Source: Peptoniphilus equinus
GTDB lineage: Bacteria > Bacillota > Clostridia > Tissierellales > Peptoniphilaceae
Direction of reading: 5' to 3'
Assembly: GCF_027921445.1 (NCBI RefSeq)
Contig: NZ_CP115667.1
Span: 1,054,001-1,118,000 of the forward strand
DNA: 64,000 nucleotides
Of this stretch, positions 46,101-52,878 are shown one piece after another; the stretch's first letter is position 1; every line of letters begins with the position of its first letter. The notes below the pieces were generated by a model. The model saw only the letters and a program-made list of their open reading frames with translations. It was not told the origin of the DNA and did no database searches. The translations under genes were made by a program, and so were the position numbers.

Positions 46101-46213
46101 CGAAGTTCAGACTGAGTATGTTTAATCTCCGTATTAACTTGTTTTAATGCAGTTTGAAGTTTGGTAGTATCCCCACCAATCTCAACAGTTATCCCTTTTA
46201 TTCTATTTGCCAA
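43154..46213 (-). CDS. phage tail tape measure protein (TP901 type)
   Basis: A 1019-residue protein starting at TTG (46213) after GGAGGTGAG. An N-terminal coiled coil (about 20-115) is followed by the TP901 core with SGATGSDFDALREKAREMGAKTKFSASEAAEAMNYMAMAGW (in pieces) and GLMANAGIKGSQAGTALRSGL, then a hydrophobic stretch (about 480-570) and Trp-rich repeats (TSWTNIKTTIETI, SIWNGIKTFI) up to about 850. It sets tail length and may enter the host membrane during DNA injection. A divergently oriented toxin-antitoxin promoter lies directly upstream. Confidence 0.92.
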   Translation of the reverse strand: MANRIKGITVEIGGDTTKLQTALKQVNTEIKHTQSELRDVNKLLKLDPGNTELISQKHKLLGQTLEETKNKLTSLKEAQKQAEQALAEGKISQEQYDALKREIIETEQALKSLERQGATTNQTLQNIAITGEKWQNTGQNIENVGRKMMPVSLAVAGLGVAAVKTASDFDSGMSKVKAVSGATGSDFDALREKAREMGAKTKFSASEAAEAMNYMAMAGWKSKDMIGGIEGVMNLAAASGEDLATTSDIVTDALTAFGLKAEDSSHFADVLAAASSNANTNVSLMGETFKYAAPIAGTLGYSVEDTAVAIGLMANAGIKGSQAGTALRSGLTRLASPTKEVMNGMSMLGLSIEDVQGLSLDETLSTFRVAFANLDGTQKAQAASMIFGKNAMSGMLAIINASEKDYNSLSDAIYNADGTAEKMAATMQDNLAGQLKILQSALEELAISFGELLMPAVRKAVDILTKLVNGLNALPGPVKGIIAGIGLFIAALGPVLMIVGKLIWSIGTIMTKGPLIVGGITKIVGIFTGTLIPAITAVVSAIGIVPIAIGAVIAGLVLLWKKCDWFREGVISIWETIKESTVAIWNGIKEFFVNLWQGISESWTSTWTEITSFLSEFWSGFIEGVKTTWKDIKDFFANLWNGLSEGWNSIWTSITTFLTESWNTFIEGAKSLWQSLGEFFTSLWTGIQTTFTNIWTAISTTTTEVFTAVGEFIKTTWEGIKTLISTVLDAIKVKVETIWNGLKEFLTTVITAIGEFISTSWTNIKTTIETILTSIKTVLESIWNGIKTFISATMNNIKSFVSSAWNSIKSTISSAVNTAKSAVSSAFNSMRSSISSTMSNIQSTIRNGFNNTVNHIKNLASQAYTWGADMINGIARGIRSAISNVTSAVSNVASTIRSYLHFSVPDVGPLTDYESWMPDFMEGLSKGIEKSRNLIQSSMKNVASDMVINPKLATVGMSGNSSEGNGIDIGRQISEALSKINLKSENTGDIVIPVYLGGTLLDEVIVNASMRKNLRSGGR

Positions 46214-46255
46214 TATCTCACCTCCTCTTTAAAGATATATTTATCAGTGTTTTTA

Positions 46256-46302
46256 TTGATGTTTTTATCAATTTTTGCTATACTTATCTTGAGGTGATAA
46301 GT
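46256..46302 (+). promoter_or_regulatory. promoter and operator of the Phd/RelE-type module
   Basis: TTGATG (46256-46261), 17-bp spacer, TATACT (46279-46284). A 7-bp dyad ACTTATC/GATAAGT (46282-46288, 46296-46302) overlaps the -10 end and the GAGGTG ribosome binding site, and a second dyad ATTGAT/ATCAAT sits over the -35. This suits antitoxin autorepression. Confidence 0.65.
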
Positions 46303-46626
46303 ATGAATTTTGTAAAAGAATTATCCAATAAGACTGTATCCATTTCTGAATTTAATCGAGGCCTAGCTGGACGTATTTTCGATGATGTCAAAGTGAACGG
46401 TTCTAAGGTCGTATTAAAGAACAACACTCCTGAGTGCATTCTTGTTTCCCCTGATGAATATACGAAACTCATTGATGAGCTCGAAGATGCAAGAGATCTT
46501 ATGCTTGCCAATACTAGGATGTCATCAATGGATAAATCCGATTTAATTTCTCAAGATGAATTTGAAGAAGCCTTCCATATCGATTTAAATGAAGTCTCTC
46601 CTCTTGATGAGGACGAAATCGAATGA
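46303..46626 (+). CDS. Phd/YefM-type antitoxin
   Basis: A 107-residue protein starting at 46303 (MNFVKELSNKTVSISEF), set by GAGGTG. SISEFNRGLAGRIFDDVKVNGSKVVLKNNTPECILVSPDEYTKL is the Phd/YefM DNA-binding fold; the acidic C-terminus (EVSPLDEDEIE) would wrap the toxin. It overlaps the toxin gene by 4 bp (ATGA). The pair is on the plus strand inside an otherwise minus-strand tail operon, so it is an inserted cargo with its own promoter. Confidence 0.85.
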   Translation: MNFVKELSNKTVSISEFNRGLAGRIFDDVKVNGSKVVLKNNTPECILVSPDEYTKLIDELEDARDLMLANTRMSSMDKSDLISQDEFEEAFHIDLNEVSPLDEDEIE

Positions 46627-46952
46627 ACTATAAACTATCCTTTATAAAAGAAGCCATCCAAGACTATAAAGCCTTAGATGGCTCTCAAAGAAAAATTGTC
46701 GATAAAGCACTTAAGAGGATCTTAATAAATCCTCTTCCTAATACTGAAGGTGGGTATGGCAAGCCTCTTTCTAACCTTTCTGATTCTAAGCTTGCTGGTC
46801 TTATGAAAATTAAACTTAAGAGTTCAGGTCTTAGGATTGTTTATAAATTGGAAAAATCAGATGACGAAGTTCTTGTCATTATTATCGGTGCAAGAGCCGA
46901 ATCCAAAGTCTATAAAGATGCTGAAAAAAGAGTAGCTAAGCTTGAAGATTAG
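46623..46952 (+). CDS. RelE/ParE-superfamily toxin
   Basis: A 109-residue RelE-fold toxin: YKLSFIKEAIQDYKALDGSQRKIVDKALKRIL is the N-terminal helical hairpin, GLMKIKLKSSGLRIVYKLEKSDDEVLVIIIGARAESKVYKDAEKR the beta-sheet with a conserved Arg (LRIVYKL). It is expected to cut ribosome-bound mRNA. Its stop overlaps by 4 bp the convergent end of the tail-chaperone T frame (46949-46951). Confidence 0.85.
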   Translation: MNYKLSFIKEAIQDYKALDGSQRKIVDKALKRILINPLPNTEGGYGKPLSNLSDSKLAGLMKIKLKSSGLRIVYKLEKSDDEVLVIIIGARAESKVYKDAEKRVAKLED

Positions 46953-47142
46953 AACTTATCATAATCTTCTTGCGTAGCTACTTCTTTGTATTTATAGTCG
47001 TCATTATTCTTTTCTGTAAACATATCATTTACAAGCCCAATTGTTAGTAGAGATAAATCAGAAACAGAAAGGCCAAGTTCCACTGCCCTTAGTAAAAACA
47101 AGGGTGTAGTCATTGGTCTTTCTGTTGGTCTTACTTTTTTTT
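46949..47142 (-). CDS. tail assembly chaperone, T part reached by -1 frameshift
   Basis: The open frame behind the chaperone stop has no own ribosome binding site but is joined in the -1 frame to the preceding gene through an A8G slippery run (47134-47142). The read-through adds about 62 residues (VRPTERPMTTPLFLLRAVE..., ends TQEDYDKF). This is the well-known gpG/gpGT arrangement of siphophage tail chaperones encoded just before the tape measure. An ATG at 47113 is present but lacks a Shine-Dalgarno sequence. Confidence 0.75.
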
Positions 47143-47487
47143 AGGAACTTCTTCCGATTTTATATTAAGTCCCCATAACTCAATTAGCTGAGGTAGAATT
47201 TGATAAATTGAAAAGGTTGAGAAATTATCTAACCATTCTTCCGGACTATCTGGCACAGATTTATCTCCATGCTTTGCCATTACATAGGCTATATTTTCAA
47301 ATAGTTCTAATGATCCTATATCAAGATTAGATTTATCTTCATCATTTTTCTTCATGGACTTTTCAAGTTCCATCAAGTCTTTGAAGATATCTCTACCAAA
47401 TTTAAGTCTATAGATTCTTGGAATAGCTGCTGATGCACCGAAAACAACTTCTTTCCCATCGATTTGAATTTTCTTGGTTAGTGCCAT
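47131..47487 (-). CDS. phage tail assembly chaperone (G part)
   Basis: A 118-residue protein between the major tail protein and tape measure, the standard position of the chaperone. It starts MALTKKIQIDGKEVVFGASAAIPRIYRLKFGRDI and ends EVPKKK at the slippery A8G; most ribosomes stop at TAA 47131-47133, a few shift into the T frame. It helps the tape measure fold and recruits tail tube protein. Confidence 0.8.
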   Translation of the reverse strand: MALTKKIQIDGKEVVFGASAAIPRIYRLKFGRDIFKDLMELEKSMKKNDEDKSNLDIGSLELFENIAYVMAKHGDKSVPDSPEEWLDNFSTFSIYQILPQLIELWGLNIKSEEVPKKK

Positions 47488-47489
47488 AT

Positions 47490-48086
47490 TTATTTACCTC
47501 CAACACTTGCTCTTGAAGGTGTTACTGTAGTTTCTGTTGGCATATAGACTGACTTATACCAACCATCGTAAGTTTCCTTCGTAGTCTCTTCACCTGTTCT
47601 AGCCTTTACATTTCCATTTGGAAGTGGTCTTGCTTGGATAGACAAGGTTTCTGGTTGGACTTCTCTTGACTCTTCATTAGTTTCTCCTTCAAGAGTAGGT
47701 CTTGCTGCTGAACAGTTATACATGACGTGACGGATTTTCTTTTGGTCTCCATCAAACTCAAAAAGAAGTGCGAAGTTCGCAGTTTCAGAATTTGAAGACT
47801 CAATAAGAACTTTATTGGAATCTGATTTTTCCATCAAAACATCAGTCCTAAAGGATTCTGGAATAAGAGCGATTTCCAAATCTCCGTCATATCCCATATT
47901 GTTTGAAATAGTGTAGTATTCAATTCCATCTGCATAAAAGCTTTCAGGCTCTCCATTAGGATCCAATGAAATTGAAACAGCACCAGGCATTGGTACAGGT
48001 GCCTTGTATTTAATAACGCCCTCTTCGGTCTTATCAAAGAGAGCGTAGTGGACATTACAGATGTTAAATTTCACTTTATTTGCCAT
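47490..48086 (-). CDS. major tail (tube) protein, phi13/TP901-1 type
   Basis: A 198-residue protein with the family pattern MANKVKFNICNVHYALF, an acidic beta-sandwich core and a conserved middle motif (GYDGDLEIALIPESFRTDVL). It would polymerise into the tail tube. It is preceded by tail-completion genes and followed 2 bp later by the chaperone, as in many Gram-positive siphophages. Confidence 0.82.
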   Translation of the reverse strand: MANKVKFNICNVHYALFDKTEEGVIKYKAPVPMPGAVSISLDPNGEPESFYADGIEYYTISNNMGYDGDLEIALIPESFRTDVLMEKSDSNKVLIESSNSETANFALLFEFDGDQKKIRHVMYNCSAARPTLEGETNEESREVQPETLSIQARPLPNGNVKARTGEETTKETYDGWYKSVYMPTETTVTPSRASVGGK

Positions 48087-48087
48087 T

Positions 48088-48417
48088 TTATTCCTCCTTA
48101 TTTAAATCTATGGTAAATTCATAGAGAACTTCATAGAGTCTTTCTGATTCAATCCAAACTTCCGATTTTTCATAATAGATTTTCTCTCTATCAAGTATCT
48201 CTTCTATCTTTTCTTCTAATTTTAAATCTTTCTTATCGGTGTATACTTCTAAGTCTATCTGGGTGTTTTTATAAAAGACTTCTCCATCTGCACCAAAGTG
48301 TTTATTCTTTGGAAATAGATAAACCATAAATGGTGGATCTGGACTTTCTCCTTCAGCAAAGTGCGAGTATGCAAATGGAAGTCCTATGTCTTCAATTATT
48401 TTTAATAGTCTATCCAT
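48088..48417 (-). CDS. tail completion/minor tail protein
   Basis: A 109-residue acidic protein (MDRLLKIIEDIGLPFAYSHFAEGESPDPPFMVYLFP...). The PPFMVYLFP motif and its site between the HK97-gp10-like gene and the major tail protein fit the tail-terminator class of Gram-positive phages. No further evidence. Confidence 0.6.
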   Translation of the reverse strand: MDRLLKIIEDIGLPFAYSHFAEGESPDPPFMVYLFPKNKHFGADGEVFYKNTQIDLEVYTDKKDLKLEEKIEEILDREKIYYEKSEVWIESERLYEVLYEFTIDLNKEE

Positions 48418-48438
48418 TTTTCTTCCTCCAAATTCTAA

Positions 48439-48504
48439 TTATAGAAAAATGTTCTCGTGCCCTACGATAGAAAGATAGAAATCTTTGATTTCGTACTCTT
48501 TCAT
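48439..48504 (-). CDS. 21-codon micro-ORF within a 74-bp dispersed repeat
   Basis: The ATG overlaps the stop of the gp10-like gene (ATGA) and the frame runs 21 codons (MKEYEIKDFYLSIVGHENIF, then Leu). The same peptide, with three synonymous and three conservative changes, is encoded in the repeat copy at 63072-63144. That substitution pattern suggests selection on the protein. No Shine-Dalgarno sequence is visible, so translation would rely on coupling. Confidence 0.4.
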   Translation of the reverse strand: MKEYEIKDFYLSIVGHENIFL

Positions 48505-48517
48505 CGGGAGGGTGCAT
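48444..48517. repeat. 74-bp dispersed repeat, copy 1
   Basis: About 89% identical to 63072-63144 with one indel. It starts GAAAAATGTTCTCGTGCC and ends GGGAGGGTGCAT. Here it covers the end of the gp10-like gene and the micro-ORF. Confidence 0.85.
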
Positions 48518-48890
48518 CTTGTAATTTCCTCATTATATTTTCTTCCAATTCTCTGATTCCTTTCTCCTCAGCTGGTCCAATGTGTGGCTTAGCAGATACT
48601 CTTCCTCCTTGTCTTAGGACATGACCTTTCTCAAGTAAGTGGGCTAGTTGATATCTGTTTCTTGAATGAACAACAAGTTCTATTGAGTTTGATGTTTCTC
48701 TTTCCTTTTTAACTGACCATGACTTAGAATATTTTCCTGTCTCACCTACAGGTGCATTCGCTTGGATATCTTTCTTTATATTATTCGCTGTCTTTTTAAC
48801 TTCCTTTTTTAGTTCATCAGCTGCCATATCAGAATATTCTTCTAAGCCTTTTATAATTTCTTCAGCCATATTTTCAATTTTTACATTCAT
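48501..48890 (-). CDS. HK97 gp10-like head-tail/tail component
   Basis: A 129-residue protein: coiled N-terminal helix (MAEEIIKGLEEYSDMAADELKKEVKKTANNIKKDI), then NAPVGETGKYSKSW and HLLEKGHVLRQGGRVSAKPHIGPAEE, the signature of HK97-gp10-like tail components that close the head-tail joint. It overlaps the adaptor gene by 4 bp. The C-terminal 6 codons lie in the 74-bp repeat. Confidence 0.82.
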   Translation of the reverse strand: MNVKIENMAEEIIKGLEEYSDMAADELKKEVKKTANNIKKDIQANAPVGETGKYSKSWSVKKERETSNSIELVVHSRNRYQLAHLLEKGHVLRQGGRVSAKPHIGPAEEKGIRELEENIMRKLQDAPSR

Positions 48891-49219
48891 CTAGTCACCT
48901 TCCTACATCTAAACTTAATGAACCTATTTTTGTAATTCATAAAGTCAATAGAAATGATGTTGTAGATTTCATCATCAAATAGAATTCTGTATTCTGAAGT
49001 GTTAATATTCTTTAACCTATTTTGAAATCTCACAGTAAAAGAAATATCTGACCTGTCTACTTCCATCCCAAGAAAAACTTCTTCTCCTTTACCTTGAAAA
49101 GATATATAGGCTGACGTTTCTAGATAATCCGTCCATACTGATTTATGGTTACCAATTTCATCCACCTCGACAGCTTTATTTTGAAAGGTTATTTTTCTAT
49201 TTAAATCTGATATTCTCAT
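48887..49219 (-). CDS. phage head-tail adaptor (head closure) protein
   Basis: A 110-residue protein with the head-tail joining pattern: RISDLNRKITFQNKAVEVDEIGNHKSVWTDYLETSAYISFQGKGEE and a beta-strand end FRILF-like (EYRILFDDEIYNIISIDFM). It docks on the connector and closes the portal vertex. Its neighbours overlap by 1-4 bp. Confidence 0.82.
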   Translation of the reverse strand: MRISDLNRKITFQNKAVEVDEIGNHKSVWTDYLETSAYISFQGKGEEVFLGMEVDRSDISFTVRFQNRLKNINTSEYRILFDDEIYNIISIDFMNYKNRFIKFRCRKVTR

Positions 49220-49491
49220 TAGAACTCAGCCCTTCTCATTCCAAACAATAAAGCCCTTAGAGTTAAGTTTAAGTCCTCATAATCTGCATCTTCCCTATGT
49301 TCATAAAGATAAGCAGTCATGTATAGGACAGCGATTTTACCATTTGGATTGTTCGATAGTGCTTCTTCACTATCGACTCTAGCCACATCTTTACAGTGAT
49401 TGATAGATGATTGGATGAGTGAATTAATCATCTCATCCTCATCATCAAAATCTACTCTAAGATAGGTCTTTGCTTCATCAAGAGTAATCAT
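49219..49491 (-). CDS. head-tail connector protein (gp6-like)
   Basis: A 90-residue helical protein starting ITLDEAKTYLRVDFDDEDEMINSLIQSSINHCKD, the gp6/YqbG-like connector pattern, directly after the capsid gene. It would ring the portal. Confidence 0.85.
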   Translation of the reverse strand: MITLDEAKTYLRVDFDDEDEMINSLIQSSINHCKDVARVDSEEALSNNPNGKIAVLYMTAYLYEHREDADYEDLNLTLRALLFGMRRAEF

Positions 49492-49502
49492 AATTTTACT
49501 CC

Positions 49503-50699
49503 CTATGCTCCAGCTCCAATTTTTAATAATTTAACTGCCTCTTTTAAAACCAAGATTCCATCAACTCTCTCTTTACCTAAGAAACCTACCATGCCATTTC
49601 CTGCAAAGAGTTCTTTTAAGTCTTGGAAAGACCTATGTCCTCTATCTCCAATTTTGTAGTATGAAAAGTCCCCAAAAGCAATGGCAAGTTTTCCTTTATC
49701 TGCTTTTGGCGCATAGGCTGATGTATAGGCAGGATAACCTAATAATCTATCAGGCTCACCATCTTTAAGTGAAGGTTGCCAAATATATGCACCATTAACA
49801 TCTTTTAATTTTCTAATTTGAGCAACTGTGGCATCATTTAATATAAAGGCTGCATTTTTTCTATATGGTCTATCTAGGGAATAAACTAAATCTATTAATT
49901 CATCAGCAGTGATGGTTGCAGCTTTTGTTGTAATTCCCAGTTCTCCACCTTTTGTAGCATGGAATATTCCTGTTGGTTTATTTGTTCCATCTCCATTTAA
50001 GAAGGCGTCTTCTTCAGCATTTGCTAGCGCTCTAGTAAATTCTTCAGTGATATATTTTTCCAGATTAAAGGCTGCATCATATAAAAGTTCTTCAGTTACT
50101 TTAATACCAACATGGAGTTTATGTGCATCAAGAGATACTTGGTCGAATGTACCATCTCCAAAGGTAAGCTGACCACCTTCTTCAACCCATAGGGCTGCTG
50201 GTTTTGTAGCTGCAATGTTAATTTTATGAAGTCCAGAAGTTTGCACTTTTGTAGTTAATTTTCTAACAATATTTTCATCTTCAAGGCCATTTACAATATC
50301 TGCTTCCATCTCTTCTGGAACTAAATATCCACCACTTTCATCTGTGCCTACTTTTAATTCATTTGAAATATCTCTGAAGTTAGTTCTTAATGCCTTCATC
50401 ATAGATTTCTTATAGACATTTCTTGCCCTCATTGGCTTTTCTTCTTCATTAAAAGTAGTAGGTTCATTTGTTAATGCTTGAGTAGTAGGTTTTTCTAAAG
50501 TTTTATCCATTTCTTCTTCCCTCTTCTTTCTATCAATTTCACGAGTGTAATTCTCGATAGTTCTCTCCATCTCTTCATATGTGTTAAAGTCTTCATCAGA
50601 CATTAGACCATTTTCATCCTTTTTAGATTCAGCAAAAGCCTTAGCTTCATCCCACGCTTTCGTTCTCTTTTCTAATAGTTCTTTAATAGTCAATTTCAT
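49503..50699 (-). CDS. HK97-family major capsid protein
   Basis: A 398-residue capsid precursor. An N-terminal coiled scaffold (KELLEKRTKAWDEAKAFAESKKDENG...YTREIDRKKREEEMD) precedes a processing region near RARNVYKKSM, then the HK97 fold (ESGGYLVPEEMEADIVNGLEDENIVRKL; SGLHKINIAATKPAALWVEEGGQLTFGD; ILNDATVAQIRKLKD). The start at 50699 follows GGAGG, with only 2 nt spacing. The protease gene overlaps its start. The mature shell probably begins after removal of about 95 residues. Confidence 0.92.
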   Translation of the reverse strand: MKLTIKELLEKRTKAWDEAKAFAESKKDENGLMSDEDFNTYEEMERTIENYTREIDRKKREEEMDKTLEKPTTQALTNEPTTFNEEEKPMRARNVYKKSMMKALRTNFRDISNELKVGTDESGGYLVPEEMEADIVNGLEDENIVRKLTTKVQTSGLHKINIAATKPAALWVEEGGQLTFGDGTFDQVSLDAHKLHVGIKVTEELLYDAAFNLEKYITEEFTRALANAEEDAFLNGDGTNKPTGIFHATKGGELGITTKAATITADELIDLVYSLDRPYRKNAAFILNDATVAQIRKLKDVNGAYIWQPSLKDGEPDRLLGYPAYTSAYAPKADKGKLAIAFGDFSYYKIGDRGHRSFQDLKELFAGNGMVGFLGKERVDGILVLKEAVKLLKIGAGA

Positions 50700-51382
50700 T
50701 ACCTCCATGTATTTTTAATTTTGTTTAATCTTTCTTCTACTTCACTCAATGAATGAGTCTTTACTTCTTTATTTATCTTTGTTAAAAGTGAGTTTGTAAC
50801 TGCTCGTCTTGAAAAAACCATGTTTGTTGCTATGTCTAAACTTCTTTTATCAGTAAGAGTTCCATCACAAAACCCCATATCCATGGCCTTATTCTTATCA
50901 AACCAAGTTTCTCCATCCATAAGATTTGAAATCTCATCTCTGGATAAACCCGTCTTTAACTCATAGGCATTGATGATTGATTCTTTTACCTCTTTTAGCA
51001 TATCTATGGCTTTTTGCATTTCTTTTGAGTCACCAATGGCTACAGTCAAAGGATTATGAATCATCATTAATGAGGTTGGACTCATTAATACTTCACTTCC
51101 TGCCATTGCAATAACCGATGCAGCTGATGCAGCAAGACCATCAACCTTTACAGTGACTTTACCTTCATGTTCCAAAAGCATGGTGTAAATTCTACTTGCA
51201 GCAATGCAATCTCCACCGGGAGAGTTAAGCCATAAGGTGATATCTCCATTTTTACTTTTTAATTCACTGGCAAATAGCTTAGGAGTCACATCGTCATCAA
51301 ACCATGAATCTTCGGCTATAACTCCGTCAATGTATAGGACGTTTTCGTTACTTGCCCAGTTCCAAAATACTTTTTTATTCAA
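50699..51382 (-). CDS. ClpP-like prohead protease
   Basis: A 227-residue Clp-type serine protease. TTG start at 51382, set by GAGGTG. Visible: INGDITLWLNSPGGDCIAASRIYTML (oxyanion-side), the nucleophile Ser in GLAASAASVIAMAG, and His in SLMMIHNP. It matures the capsid scaffold. A divergent copy of its first ~37 codons lies upstream at 51505-51630, directly coupled to the portal stop, so the present gene seems to have replaced an older 5' end. Confidence 0.88.
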   Translation of the reverse strand: MNKKVFWNWASNENVLYIDGVIAEDSWFDDDVTPKLFASELKSKNGDITLWLNSPGGDCIAASRIYTMLLEHEGKVTVKVDGLAASAASVIAMAGSEVLMSPTSLMMIHNPLTVAIGDSKEMQKAIDMLKEVKESIINAYELKTGLSRDEISNLMDGETWFDKNKAMDMGFCDGTLTDKRSLDIATNMVFSRRAVTNSLLTKINKEVKTHSLSEVEERLNKIKNTWR

Positions 51383-51468
51383 TATATTTTCACCTCAATT
51401 CTCCAAGTCAGCTCCGTCACAATTTTCTTATCTCCCTTTGGTCGATGAAAATTGGACTTCGTGACATC

Positions 51469-51512
51469 TGACCTACCAACGATTCGTGCTAAGCACTCAT
51501 CGGGTTAGGTCA
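51469..51512 (-). repeat. structured repeat element, copy A
   Basis: Outer stem TGACCTACC/GGTTAGGTCA; then a 4-bp stem CGAT/ATCG, a symmetric GA/GA internal loop (minus strand), and a GTGCT/AGCAC stem with a 1-nt apex. Copy B (54541-54581) has the same outer stem and GA/GA loop with different but still paired inner stems. Confidence 0.7.
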
Positions 51513-51630
51513 TAAAAAAGAGCCTTGGCGTGATCTCATCATCAAACCAAGACTCTTCTGCAATGACTCCATCTATATAGCCTTCATTGGAATCTTTCTT
51601 CCAATTCCAAAATATTTTATTCTTGTTCAT
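51505..51630 (-). pseudogene. 5' fragment of a second clpP-like protease gene
   Basis: A 41-codon frame starting ATG at 51630, overlapping the portal stop. It reads MNKNKIFWNWKK..., GYIDGVIAEESWFDDEITPRLF, closely like residues 1-37 of the intact protease (NKKVFWNWASNE..., YIDGVIAEDSWFDDDVTPKLF), then diverges into structured repeat A and stops. It looks like the original protease start interrupted by an insertion. Confidence 0.75.
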
Positions 51631-52867
51631 CTGAATTTACATCTTCTCCTTTCAAATTATTACTTTGATAGAAATTCCCCGCCTTATTAAGTGGTAGCAT
51701 ATTTCCATTGACTAGATATAAATCTCCACCTTCTTCAGCTAATATCCTATCCAAGTTTTCTAGTTCTCTTATATCATTAGCAGACATCCAACCGTTCTGT
51801 CTTCCAACTGCATAGCCATTCATTCTTGATTCATAGTCTCCACGAAGGAGTCCATCAAGGTTAAATTTAATAAAGTAGGATTCTTTTTCCTTTTTTGTTA
51901 GAAGTGATCTCTCCAAAGATTGTTCCCAACGAACAATCCAAGGATCAAGAGTGTATTTAACAAATTCAAGTGACTGCTGTTCTATATTTGAAAATGACGA
52001 CTTCTCCAAGTCACCAATCATATGAGGAGGAATTCTAAAAATTCTAGCTATTTCATTTATCTGAAACTTTCTAGTTTCAAGAAATTGCGCCTCACTTGGT
52101 GCTATGGCTATTGGTTGATACTTCATCCCTTCTTCAAGGACCGCCACTTTGTTGGCATTTTGTGGCCCTTGAAAGGCCTTGTTCCAAGACTCCCTTACTC
52201 TTTGCGGGTTTTTGATAATGCCTGGATGTTCTAAAACTCCACCTGGCTGTGCGCCATTTTGAAAGAATGATGCTCCATATTCTTCACAAGCCATAGCCAT
52301 ACCAATGGCATTTTTTGCCATTGTAATTGGTGAGTATCCAATAAGACCATCAAAACCAAGTCCAGGAATATGAAGGATATGTTCTTTTAAAAGATAAACA
52401 TCTTCATTTTTATGCTTGTACTTATAAAAAATTTCTCCGTCTTCACTTCTCATAACTGTCATCTTATTTGGCATTAATGGATAAAGGTTTATTACTTCTC
52501 CTCTTCCATTTCGAATTATCTGAGCATAGGCATTGCCCCACAATAAAAGATGGGTCATTAGTGTTTCTCTAAATACAAATGATGTCATTTCTTCATTTGG
52601 CTCATCATGAAGTAGGAAGTATAAAGGATGGTCTCTTGCTTTTTCTTTTGAATTTGAACTTTCTCTTTTATATAGATGTAGTGGTAGTCCTGCCAAGGTT
52701 TCAGCTAATACCCTTACACATGAATAAACTGCTGCCATCTGCATGGCCGTGAATTCATTGACATTCATTCCTGCTGTATTTCTACCAAACAAAAAAGACG
52801 ATGAAGATATCCTCTCCCCGTCTTTAGGTTTGTCTCTTGATTTGAATATTAAATTTAGAATGTTTAT
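51617..52867 (-). CDS. phage portal protein
   Basis: A 416-residue HK97-type portal if started at the ATA at 52865-52867. The frame upstream of the first standard codon (TTG 52792) encodes NILNLIFKSRDKPKDGER, a typical portal N-terminus, and AGGAGG is 7 nt before ATA; no ATG/GTG/TTG is available there. Core motifs: YSCVRVLAETLAGLPLHLYKR, NPQRVRESWNKAFQGPQNANK, ARIFRIPPHMIGDLEKSSFSNIEQQSLEFVKYTL. It forms the dodecameric DNA gate. Translation from AUA would be weak, so the start is unusual or an error. Confidence 0.85.
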   Translation of the reverse strand: MNILNLIFKSRDKPKDGERISSSSFLFGRNTAGMNVNEFTAMQMAAVYSCVRVLAETLAGLPLHLYKRESSNSKEKARDHPLYFLLHDEPNEEMTSFVFRETLMTHLLLWGNAYAQIIRNGRGEVINLYPLMPNKMTVMRSEDGEIFYKYKHKNEDVYLLKEHILHIPGLGFDGLIGYSPITMAKNAIGMAMACEEYGASFFQNGAQPGGVLEHPGIIKNPQRVRESWNKAFQGPQNANKVAVLEEGMKYQPIAIAPSEAQFLETRKFQINEIARIFRIPPHMIGDLEKSSFSNIEQQSLEFVKYTLDPWIVRWEQSLERSLLTKKEKESYFIKFNLDGLLRGDYESRMNGYAVGRQNGWMSANDIRELENLDRILAEEGGDLYLVNGNMLPLNKAGNFYQSNNLKGEDVNSDEQE

Positions 52868-52878
52868 ACTACCACCTC

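Noticed and set aside
51469-51512. Resemblance of copy A (CCGATGA...GAATC) to a hammerhead ribozyme core
   Set aside because: The invariant CUGANGA and GAAA are not met and copy B lacks even the partial match.
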